Source: Flavobacterium sp. N3904
Lineage (GTDB): Bacteria > Bacteroidota > Bacteroidia > Flavobacteriales > Flavobacteriaceae
Length of the DNA stretch: 64,000 bases
Assembly (NCBI RefSeq): GCF_025947305.1
Contig: NZ_CP110009.1
Span: forward strand, 496,001-560,000
Reading direction: 5' to 3'
Shown piece by piece: positions 45,901 through 51,725 of this stretch (position 1 is the stretch's first letter; the number at the start of each line of letters is the position of its first letter). The notes under the pieces were generated by a model. The model did not search any database and was not told the DNA's origin. It worked only from the letters and a program-made list of their open reading frames with translations. Made by a program: the position numbers and the translations under genes.

Positions 45901-46235
45901 TGGCGATGACCAAAATGCCTTTAGACAAATTTGGATATTATTCTTTAGTAGAACCATTTGCCAAAGGATATTATGATGTTGGCGAAAAAGCAAAAGCTCA
46001 TGATTTACTTGAAAAATTAACAGCAAAATACCAAGAAAACCTTAATTACTATGCAAAATTAAGTCCTTCTGAACAATCTAGCATAGCAATAGACATAATT
46101 ACCGATCTTGAACGCTACAGAGGCCTGTTAGAAGTTATGAAAGAAAGTGGCGATACAGAATTTTACAATAAAAGCAAAAAGACTTTTAATACGTATATCG
46201 AAATTTTCGCCCGCTTTGGACGTAAAAAAGAATAA
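42960..46235 (+). CDS. DUF2723 membrane protein (protein O-mannosyltransferase-like)
   Basis: 1091 residues. The N-terminal half has about 12 hydrophobic spans with the signature SFWDCGEYIATAAKLEVGHP, the DUF2723 core with acidic residues in the first extracytoplasmic loop, as in GT-C glycosyltransferases. The C-terminal half is a large soluble region containing FTIGDNDTFPLWYAQEIEGV and TPR-like helices near the end. DUF2723 is shared with the eukaryotic protein TMEM260, a protein O-mannosyltransferase, so a polyprenyl-sugar-dependent glycosyltransferase is plausible. Flavobacteria O-glycosylate exported proteins, but participation of this gene is inference. A terminator lies 25 nt downstream. 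Confidence 0.88.
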   Translation: MASFNFNKWNTITGWFAFSIALITYTLTVEPTMSFWDCGEYIATAAKLEVGHPPGAPLFQMIGAFFAMFAIDKEHIALMVNMTSVFSSAFTILFMFWSSTMILKKVVSQYTEINKDNAIAILGSSFVGALAYTFSDSFWFNAVEAEVYAMATLLISLLLWLGLRWEQEMNTARGDKWLLLISLVVGLSFGVHFMSLLTIPAIGFLYFFKNYKVVTVKNFIIANVVVVSVLLFIFKLLLPLTMAFFGKTEIFMVNSMGLPFNSGTIFVALLFISFFYFGLKYTHNKGYVQYNTIILCVLFILIGFSTWLMLPIRANANTVINENKPSDAAEVLAYYNREQYGVNPLFYGPQYTETFAGLDANNPYLDKAPNYERDYKTGKYVIVNNYIKAEQNSDDNQKTILPRMWSTEHVENYMTFTNPPAFRMNPDYPYEDDLVKYGLDPSQLSEEDYNKAIAQLKNETEKTIAEFRQAYAQKQIDNEGYVSFLKHYGDYLIIEKPTTADNFSFMFEYQFGYMYWRYLMWNFVGRQNDEQGRYDYLDGNWISGIPFIDSLHLGSQDNLPSDVLNNKGRNVYFFLPFILGLIGIMYHASKDRKSFYVLLALFLFLGIALKIYLNERPFEPRERDYALVGSFYVFAMWIGFGVYALYESAQKYLTPKIAGPILIAGSLLAAPVLMAFQNWDDHDRSGKYTATAMAKAYLESCDPNAILFTIGDNDTFPLWYAQEIEGVRTDIKIVNTSLFMTDWYIDQMKRKAYQSDALPISFTHDDYVGDKLDYVAYIPKTESRWDIKDFIAFIKNPKSTVEMQNGQTIHFYPTNKIRIPVDKATIIKNKVVDPKLYDSIVPYIDIDIKGNAIYKNRLMMLDLIANNNWKRPVYFSGGAFDPEDYLWMKDYLQLEGMVYKLVPIKTPFAKDGGQMDMGRIDSENMYGKIMKWDWGNSESTKIYHDPETRRESLTYRMNLARLMDQLIVEGKIDKAKNIIELAMTKMPLDKFGYYSLVEPFAKGYYDVGEKAKAHDLLEKLTAKYQENLNYYAKLSPSEQSSIAIDIITDLERYRGLLEVMKESGDTEFYNKSKKTFNTYIEIFARFGRKKE

Positions 46236-46260
46236 CAAATTCATTTGAGTTTATTTAAAA

Positions 46261-46297
46261 AAAATGCAGTGTTTAAATTAAACACTGCATTTTTTTA
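46261..46297 (+). terminator. Terminator after the DUF2723 gene
   Basis: ATGCAGTGTTTAA (46264-46276) pairs with TTAAACACTGCAT (46278-46290), followed by seven T. Confidence 0.9.
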
Positions 46298-46325
46298 TAC
46301 TTTCATTTTATTGTAACTTTGAAAT

Positions 46326-46976
46326 ATGAGCTTCTATTGGATCAAAACAAACAACTTTATAAAAAGAATTTTCTCAAGTTATATTTGGGATATCCCCAAT
46401 GCGGAAAATAAAATCTACCTAACATTTGATGATGGCCCCACTCCTGAAATTACAGAATGGGTTTTGGAACAATTAAAAAAACACCAGACAAAAGCAACAT
46501 TTTTCTGTATTGGAAAAAACATTAGCAATCATAAGGATATTTTTCTGAAAATCATAAGTGAAGGACATTCGATTGGTAATCATACTTTCAATCACTTGAA
46601 AGGATGGCAGACGCCTACAAAAGATTATTTAGAAAATACAGAGCAATGTGGAGATTCTATTTCAGCGCAGCAATCTGAATCCTGCAATTTGCAATCTAAA
46701 CTCTTTCGTCCTCCTTATGGCAAAATAAAAAAGTCGCAATCCAAAAAATTACGACAATTAGGCTATAAAATAATTATGTGGGATGTTCTCAGTGCAGATT
46801 TTGACCAAAACATAAGTCCTGAAAAATGCCTGAAAAATGTAATAGATAATGTAAAATCGGGAAGTGTAATAGTTTTTCATGACAGTGTGAAAGCATATAA
46901 AAACTTAGAATATACACTTCCGAAATCACTTGAGATTTTAAAACAAAGGGGATTTAAATTTGATGTAATTCAATAA
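46326..46976 (+). CDS. Polysaccharide deacetylase family protein (NodB homology)
   Basis: 216 residues comprising one NodB domain. Catalytic motifs are intact: TFDDGPTP (motif 1 with the metal and catalytic Asp), GNHTFNH (motif 2 zinc histidines), RPPYGK (motif 3) and MWDVLSADFD plus VIVFHDS (motifs 4 and 5). It should remove N- or O-acetyl groups from a cell-wall or exopolysaccharide. No signal peptide is evident, although the first 20 residues are moderately hydrophobic. A TAACTTTG box at 46314-46321 ends only 4 nt before the ATG, so the message may have a very short leader. It converges on the thioredoxin-like gene. Confidence 0.92.
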   Translation: MSFYWIKTNNFIKRIFSSYIWDIPNAENKIYLTFDDGPTPEITEWVLEQLKKHQTKATFFCIGKNISNHKDIFLKIISEGHSIGNHTFNHLKGWQTPTKDYLENTEQCGDSISAQQSESCNLQSKLFRPPYGKIKKSQSKKLRQLGYKIIMWDVLSADFDQNISPEKCLKNVIDNVKSGSVIVFHDSVKAYKNLEYTLPKSLEILKQRGFKFDVIQ

Positions 46977-47000
46977 TTTAAAAGACATATAGCATTAAAA

Positions 47001-47297
47001 TTATATTTGATCTTGAACAATACCGATAAGCGTATTGGCATCCAGTTCACCTGATTGCCTCCAGATCATAAGTCCTTCTTTATAAATCATTAAAGTTGGT
47101 AAGCCTTTTATGCGTAAAGCATCGGCTAGTTCTTGGTTTTTATCCACATCTATCTTTATCACCTTGACCTTATCGCCAAGTGCTGCTGCAACATCTTTTA
47201 TTACTGGATGCATGGATACCGAAGATTCATTCCAATCTGTGTAAAAATCTATTAACACTGGAACTTGAGCATTTATAAGTTCTCCAAATTTTGACAT
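47001..47297 (-). CDS. Thioredoxin-fold protein lacking both active-site cysteines
   Basis: 98 residues spanning a complete thioredoxin fold. The first strand PVLIDFYTDW is followed by NESS where thioredoxins have CGPC, so both redox cysteines are absent. The cis-proline region GLPTLMIYKEG and the buried Asp are kept. The protein cannot perform thiol-disulfide exchange by the normal mechanism and is more likely a binding or scaffold protein. The genes on both sides, a deacetylase (convergent) and a metallophosphoesterase (upstream on the same strand), give no clear functional clue. Confidence 0.88.
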   Translation of the reverse strand: MSKFGELINAQVPVLIDFYTDWNESSVSMHPVIKDVAAALGDKVKVIKIDVDKNQELADALRIKGLPTLMIYKEGLMIWRQSGELDANTLIGIVQDQI

Positions 47298-47369
47298 AAA
47301 ACCAAAATGTTTAATTTCTATTACTTTCGAAAAGAGATATTATCTTGCAAAATTAACATTTAAAACCAA

Positions 47370-48605
47370 TTATGCTAATTTTTCACCCTTTATTAGTTTA
47401 ATTACTGTAATTTCAGGCATAATTCCCACACGTCCTGGATAGGCATGAAAACCAAAGCCCCTGTTTACATATACATAACGCCCAAGGTTTTCATACAAAC
47501 CGGCCCATTGCTTGTAAACATATTGTGCCAGACTCCACTTAAAATAGCCTGGAATTTCTATTCCAAACTGCATTCCATGAGTATGTCCAGACAAAGTCAA
47601 ATGAAAGTGCTTATCGTCGTGTTGAACCAATTCATCCCAATGGCTCGGATCGTGACTCATCAGAATTTTGAAATCCTCTTTTGACAAATGCTGCGATGCT
47701 TTTTTTAAGTCGCCTGCCTGTTTGAAGTTTTTTCCCCAATTTTCTACTCCAACCAACGCTATTTTATCTCCACCTTTTTCGATAAAAGTATGTTCATTCA
47801 ATAATAATGTAAAGCCAATTTGACCATACAAATTCTTGATTGCATCAAAGTTTTCTTCTTTGTCAATTTCTGTTTTCCATGTAACATATTCGCCATAATC
47901 ATGGTTTCCCAGAACTGAATATTTACCATATTTATGCTTTTTGATTTTGTTGAAAGTCTCAAGCCATGGTAACATTTCTTTGGCATGAGTATTAACAATG
48001 TCACCTGTAAATAAAATTAAATCCGAATTTTGCTCATTGACCAAATCAATGGCGTAGTTTATTTTTTCAGGATTGTCAAAACTACCACTGTGCACATCGG
48101 AAATTTGAGTAATCGTAAATCCATCAAAAGCTTCAGGCAAATCGGGAAAATATATGGCTTGTTTTATAACTTTATAATTGTATTTCCCTTCGAATATCCC
48201 ATAAATCAAAGACAAAAAAGGAATTGCTGCAAGTCCTAATCCAACTTGGCTAACAAATTTACGTCGAGAAGGCAAAAAATCTGTACTACTATTATAATCA
48301 ATAAAATAATTTACAGATCCGGCGGCTAGTCTAAATATATCCTCTCCCAAAAGAACAATAGTCACTACAATTTTTGGAATATAAATTACTAACAACAACC
48401 CCATAGTAAGCATAGTTTGCTGTGTTTGTCCTACCGAACGATCAAATTGAGTGAAAGAATAGAGAATAAATACAAAAAGCAACAGGCTAATTATTTGATA
48501 CGAAATCAATAGCCATCTCAACTTGATTAAAGTTCTAACTGCCTGAAAAGCATAAAGCTCTATCAAAAAAAGAACAAAACCTATAAGAAGTAAACGTATG
48601 ATCAT
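47370..48605 (-). CDS. Membrane-anchored metallophosphoesterase
   Basis: 411 residues from the ATG at 48605, which opens a hydrophobic run; a longer frame from 48635 would begin inside the promoter region. The N-terminal third holds about four membrane spans, and a Tat-like or membrane segment near RRKFVSQVGLGLAAIPFL precedes the catalytic domain. Metal-binding motifs are all present: ISDVHSG, FTGDIVN, VLGNHDYG, MSHDPSHWD and LSGHTHGMQ. It resembles the YkuE/YaeI-type calcineurin-like phosphoesterases; the substrate is unknown. Its promoter region shares two blocks with that of the response regulator gene at 51120, suggesting common control. Confidence 0.92.
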   Translation of the reverse strand: MIIRLLLIGFVLFLIELYAFQAVRTLIKLRWLLISYQIISLLLFVFILYSFTQFDRSVGQTQQTMLTMGLLLVIYIPKIVVTIVLLGEDIFRLAAGSVNYFIDYNSSTDFLPSRRKFVSQVGLGLAAIPFLSLIYGIFEGKYNYKVIKQAIYFPDLPEAFDGFTITQISDVHSGSFDNPEKINYAIDLVNEQNSDLILFTGDIVNTHAKEMLPWLETFNKIKKHKYGKYSVLGNHDYGEYVTWKTEIDKEENFDAIKNLYGQIGFTLLLNEHTFIEKGGDKIALVGVENWGKNFKQAGDLKKASQHLSKEDFKILMSHDPSHWDELVQHDDKHFHLTLSGHTHGMQFGIEIPGYFKWSLAQYVYKQWAGLYENLGRYVYVNRGFGFHAYPGRVGIMPEITVIKLIKGEKLA

Positions 48606-48624
48606 TATTTTTAAAAATTTTAGA

Positions 48625-48678
48625 CAAAGTAACAACTAATGGATATGCTAAGGATTTATATTATCAAAATTTTAACGC
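48625..48678 (-). promoter_or_regulatory. Metallophosphoesterase promoter region, shared with the response regulator gene
   Basis: The 17-base block CAAAGTAACAACTAATG (48625-48641; minus-strand -7-like TTACTTTG) and the 13-base block AAAATTTTAACGC (48666-48678) both recur in front of the response regulator gene, at 51146-51162 and 51188-51200, with nearly the same spacing (33 and 34 nt on the minus strand). Confidence 0.55.
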
Positions 48679-48681
48679 AAA

Positions 48682-48713
48682 AAAAGGGAGCAAATTTCTT
48701 TGTCTCCCCTTTT
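48682..48713 (-). terminator. Terminator of mini-protein gene 1
   Basis: GGGAG / CTCCC with inner CAAA / TTTG pairs and A/T runs on both sides, located after the 48782 stop. The loop contains AAATTTCTT, as does the terminator of the paralogous gene at 51218-51237. Confidence 0.7.
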
Positions 48714-48781
48714 CACCTATTAAAACCAACTTTTAATACCTTATCTCCAAATAATTTTCTTTACCCCAATAGAAAATGCAA

Positions 48782-48985
48782 TTATTTTTTAGGCGCAGGC
48801 ATAGCGGCAGTTGCAGGAGCAGCTGTTTTAGCAGTTGTAGTTGCAGCAGGTTTAGCAGCTTTTTTTGTTGTTTTTTTAGTAGATTTTACTTCTTTTGCTG
48901 GAGCTGTTTTAGCTGGAGTAGTTTGAGCACTTACCATAACTGTTGTTCCTAATGCAAGTGTCAAGACCATTAATAATTTTTTCAT
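48782..48985 (-). CDS. Small exported Lys/Ala-rich basic protein, copy 1
   Basis: 67 residues. Signal peptide MKKLLMVLTLALGTTVMVSA is followed by a mature part of about 47 residues almost entirely of Lys, Ala, Thr and Pro (TPAKTAPAKEVKSTKKTTKK). It is a paralogue of the 62-residue protein at 51304-51492; both share TAPAKEVK and end in KK. No enzyme domain is present. The composition recalls the enterobacterial acid-shock protein Asr, a small basic periplasmic protein controlled by two-component systems; that is analogy only. An apparent long frame on the opposite strand (48639-48926) is a shadow caused by the GC-richer low-complexity coding. Confidence 0.8.
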   Translation of the reverse strand: MKKLLMVLTLALGTTVMVSAQTTPAKTAPAKEVKSTKKTTKKAAKPAATTTAKTAAPATAAMPAPKK

Positions 48986-49025
48986 GATTTTAGATTTTAA
49001 ATTAATAATTCGTTTATTAATAGGT

Positions 49026-49060
49026 CAAAGATATTTTCTGAAAATGAAGATTAAATGAAG
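49026..49060 (-). promoter_or_regulatory. Mini-protein gene 1 promoter with direct-repeat activator site
   Basis: On the minus strand CTTCATTT (49053-49060) and CTTCATTT (49042-49049), an 11-bp period, then 8 nt, then TATCTTTG (49026-49033), then 40 nt to the ATG. No TTG at -33; the repeats occupy that place. The same layout occurs at 51533-51567. Confidence 0.7.
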
Positions 49061-49096
49061 TTTTGGCCTTTAGAAAAAAATTAACTTTTAATTGGG

Positions 49097-50422
49097 TTAT
49101 TGCTGATTTGGAAACAACAGAACAAAGGTAGTTCCTGCGTTTATTTCCGATGTTATCTCAATAATTATATGATGAAATTGAGCGATACTTTCAACAATAG
49201 CAAGCCCCAACCCTTGCCCTTCCTGATCTGAGCTTACTCTGGTAAATCGCTTGAAAACATTTTGCTGTTGTTTATCATTCATTCCAATACCTGAGTCTGA
49301 AATGGACAAAAAATAATTTCCATTCAAAAAACCGTCTTTAATTTCAATGCTGCCAAATGGTTTGTTGTATTTGATTGCATTAACAATTAAATTATAAAAC
49401 AAAATATGCATCAACGTTTTGTTTCCTGTAAAATGAAAATGATGTTCTATTTTTTTATGGAAAGTCAGCTCTTTGTCTTCTATTCTATCTTGCAAATCGG
49501 CTATCAAATTAGTAATTATAGCGTCAAAATCAATCAACTCATTTGCTTCATATTGATTGTTTTCAATTTTTGAAACCAACAATAAATTTGCTATTATCTT
49601 TTTTAATAAGTCTAATGTACTTAGCGAGCCCACAATTTTATCTACCGCGACATCATCCAAAGATTCATTTTGAAGCAAATTCTCGAATTTATTTTTCAAT
49701 AGAGCAATTGGAGTCAAGAGTTCATGGGATACATTGGCAATAAACTGTTTCTCCTTTTTAAACAATTCACTTATTCGGTCCATCATCTGATTCAAGACAG
49801 TATCCAATTCCTGAAAATCTTTCGAATGTGTTTTTATCGGAGTATGATCAAAAGCTTCGGGTTCGTTTACATGCCGAATTTTGGTATCGATAATTTTATA
49901 AAAAGGTTTTAATAAATATTCGATATAAAAAGTATCCGCGAGAAAAGTAATGACAACAATGATTATTAAAACAATGATAATAAAAAACCGAATGATAAAG
50001 GTAAGGTCATTGATTTCGCTTAAACTATTCCCAATTTCCAATAGGTAATTGGTGTTTTCATACTTAAAATAATATTGAAGAATTCTATAATCATTGCGTT
50101 CTTCTTCAATTATTCTAGGCTCTGTAATAAAAAAGGTCCCAATTATTTTACTGTTTGAAGGTACTCTAGAAAGTAAAAGAAATTCGCTATGCAATGTCGA
50201 AAAACTGGCGTATGTTTCTGAAGTGTCGTTCCGAACAATAAAATCATTGATTTCTTCCTTATCTAAATGTTCTATGAATTTTTGCTTTTTCTCAAGCAGG
50301 CTCTTATTAATATGACTGTAAACCACTTTTTCGACCAAAACGGGAAGCATTAGCCATAAGACCAAAATCAGCAACAAACGCGATAATGCATTAAAAATAG
50401 CTAATTGATGCTTGATTTTCAT
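49097..50422 (-). CDS. Two-component sensor histidine kinase
   Basis: 441 residues. Two membrane spans (about 11-31 and 142-164) bracket a periplasmic sensor region of about 110 residues rich in charged residues (KKQKFIEHLDKEEINDF). The kinase core has the HisKA H-box FIANVSHELLTPIAL with the phosphoacceptor His233, the N-box NLIVNAIKYNK, G1 ISDSGIGM and G2 GQGLGLAIVES. It lies 23 nt downstream of the response regulator gene, so the two form an operon. The signal is unknown. Proximity to two exported basic mini-proteins suggests an envelope or pH/ion-related signal, which is inference. Confidence 0.93.
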   Translation of the reverse strand: MKIKHQLAIFNALSRLLLILVLWLMLPVLVEKVVYSHINKSLLEKKQKFIEHLDKEEINDFIVRNDTSETYASFSTLHSEFLLLSRVPSNSKIIGTFFITEPRIIEEERNDYRILQYYFKYENTNYLLEIGNSLSEINDLTFIIRFFIIIVLIIIVVITFLADTFYIEYLLKPFYKIIDTKIRHVNEPEAFDHTPIKTHSKDFQELDTVLNQMMDRISELFKKEKQFIANVSHELLTPIALLKNKFENLLQNESLDDVAVDKIVGSLSTLDLLKKIIANLLLVSKIENNQYEANELIDFDAIITNLIADLQDRIEDKELTFHKKIEHHFHFTGNKTLMHILFYNLIVNAIKYNKPFGSIEIKDGFLNGNYFLSISDSGIGMNDKQQQNVFKRFTRVSSDQEGQGLGLAIVESIAQFHHIIIEITSEINAGTTFVLLFPNQQ

Positions 50423-50445
50423 AATTGATTTATATTGCTTTAAAA

Positions 50446-51120
50446 TTAAACATTTATTCGGTACCCAACGTTCCTGACAGTTTCAAACCAATCAATTTTG
50501 GTGTGCTTATCCAATTTTTTTCGAAGATTTCGAACATGTACATCGATAAAATTCGAATCAGAGTTTACCTCAAGAATGTCTCCCCAAATGTGTTCGGTCA
50601 ATTGCAAACGTGTTATTACCCGATTTTTATTTAGAACTAAATATTGAAAAATATCAAATTCTTTTTTGGTTAGATTAATGGGAATTTCATCATAACTTAC
50701 TTTATAATCTTGCAATTTTAAACTAAAACCGTGAACATCCAACTGATTTACCGTAAATCCGTGCATTCTCCTAATAATAGCGAATAAACGAGCGCCCAAT
50801 TCGGTTAAAGCAAAAGGTTTGGTCAAATAATCATCGGCGCCAAGTTGCAAACCGTTTATTCGATCCTCCAATTCTCCTTGTGCCGTAATAATGATAACGG
50901 CTATTTTAGAGTCTGTTTTACGAATCGCTTTTAGAATATCAAATCCGCTCCCATCGGGCAATCCTAAATCAAGAAGTACAATGTCATAATCATTACTGTT
51001 AATTTCCTCCAATGTCTCTTCGCAATTTTTGGAAATTTTACAAATATAACCGCTACTTGTTAGATATTCTTTTACTTCAAAAGCCAATTCGGGATTATCT
51101 TCAACAATAAGAATTTTCAT
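50446..51120 (-). CDS. OmpR/PhoB-family response regulator
   Basis: 224 residues, the standard two-domain form. The receiver domain (about 1-118) has acidic pocket residues E7 and D8, phosphoacceptor Asp51 in VLLDLGLPDGSG, and the TKPFAL loop with the conserved Lys. The C-terminal winged helix (about 128-224) contains LTKKEFDIFQYL, RVITRLQLTEHIWG and DVHVRNLRKKL, the recognition-helix region of this family. Such regulators bind direct repeats with an 11-bp period, which are present in front of both neighbouring mini-protein genes. It is the first gene of the two-component operon. Confidence 0.95.
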   Translation of the reverse strand: MKILIVEDNPELAFEVKEYLTSSGYICKISKNCEETLEEINSNDYDIVLLDLGLPDGSGFDILKAIRKTDSKIAVIIITAQGELEDRINGLQLGADDYLTKPFALTELGARLFAIIRRMHGFTVNQLDVHGFSLKLQDYKVSYDEIPINLTKKEFDIFQYLVLNKNRVITRLQLTEHIWGDILEVNSDSNFIDVHVRNLRKKLDKHTKIDWFETVRNVGYRINV

Positions 51121-51145
51121 ATTTGATTATAATTTAAAAATTATT

Positions 51146-51200
51146 CAAAGTAACAACTAATGAAAATAAGGAGTACATACTATTATTAAAATTTTAACGC
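51146..51200 (-). promoter_or_regulatory. Response regulator operon promoter region
   Basis: Contains the same 17-base block (51146-51162) and 13-base block (51188-51200) as the metallophosphoesterase promoter. The second block includes the 12-bp palindrome TTAAAATTTTAA (51186-51197). Possible autoregulation site. Confidence 0.55.
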
Positions 51201-51210
51201 TCTAAAATGC

Positions 51211-51237
51211 AAAAAAACCAGTAAATTTCTTCACTGG
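51211..51237 (-). terminator. Terminator of mini-protein gene 2
   Basis: Minus strand CCAGT (51233-51237), loop with AAATTT, ACTGG (51218-51222), then seven T (51211-51217). Confidence 0.8.
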
Positions 51238-51303
51238 CTTCCTTAACAATTAACCCTTTTGTTTTATTGCTATTCGAAAATGATAACAAAACAAAAACAT
51301 TAA

Positions 51304-51492
51304 TTATTTTTTAGCAGTAGAACTTGTTGTTCCTGTTGCTGCAGATTTTTTTTCTGTTTTCGCTTTTTTGTTTTTTGGATGTTTTGTCATTTTTACTTCT
51401 TTTGCTGGAGCTGTTTTTACAGGCAACGTTTCTGCATTTACCATAACACTAGTACCAAATAATACTACGATTAACATTAATACTTTTTTCAT
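51304..51492 (-). CDS. Small exported Lys/Thr/Ala-rich basic protein, copy 2
   Basis: 62 residues. Signal peptide MKKVLMLIVVLFGTSVMVNA is followed by a mature segment of about 42 residues with many lysines (KHPKNKKAKTEKK) and a Ser/Thr/Ala tail. TAPAKEVK is shared with the copy-1 protein at 48782-48985. It has the same promoter geometry and the same terminator loop as copy 1, and it lies upstream of the response regulator gene, whereas copy 1 lies downstream of the kinase gene. The function is not recognised. It is likely a periplasmic polycation or Asr-like stress protein, by composition only. Confidence 0.78.
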   Translation of the reverse strand: MKKVLMLIVVLFGTSVMVNAETLPVKTAPAKEVKMTKHPKNKKAKTEKKSAATGTTSSTAKK

Positions 51493-51532
51493 GATTTCTA
51501 AAATTTTGAATTAATAATTTATTTTTATAGGT

Positions 51533-51567
51533 CAAATGTATAATCCAAAAATGAAGACAAAATGAAG
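51533..51567 (-). promoter_or_regulatory. Mini-protein gene 2 promoter with direct-repeat activator site
   Basis: Minus strand CTTCATTT (51560-51567), CTTCATTT (51549-51556), 8 nt, TACATTTG (51533-51540), then 40 nt to the ATG. Spacing is identical to the copy-1 promoter. GACCTAT follows the -7 box in both. Confidence 0.7.
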
Positions 51568-51725
51568 ATTTATCGTTCTCAAAAAGTTTAACTTTGGATT
51601 AACACTCTCATCTTTAAAGTCTAAATAACTAACAAATGAAGAGTTGTCGAAATGGATTTAGAAATTTCAGTAACAAATTCATTTTTAAAACTCAATTGTC
51701 TATTTTTACACACTAAATTTTTTAT

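Noticed and set aside
47001..47297. Thioredoxin-like gene as a damaged thioredoxin
   Set aside because: The frame is complete and the fold motifs are well kept, which fits a specialised Cys-less family member better than decay.
48639..48926. Plus-strand ORF with Ala/Val-rich translation opposite mini-protein gene 1
   Set aside because: It is the complement of the Lys/Ala-rich coding sequence. The minus-strand frame has a signal peptide, promoter, terminator and a paralogue.
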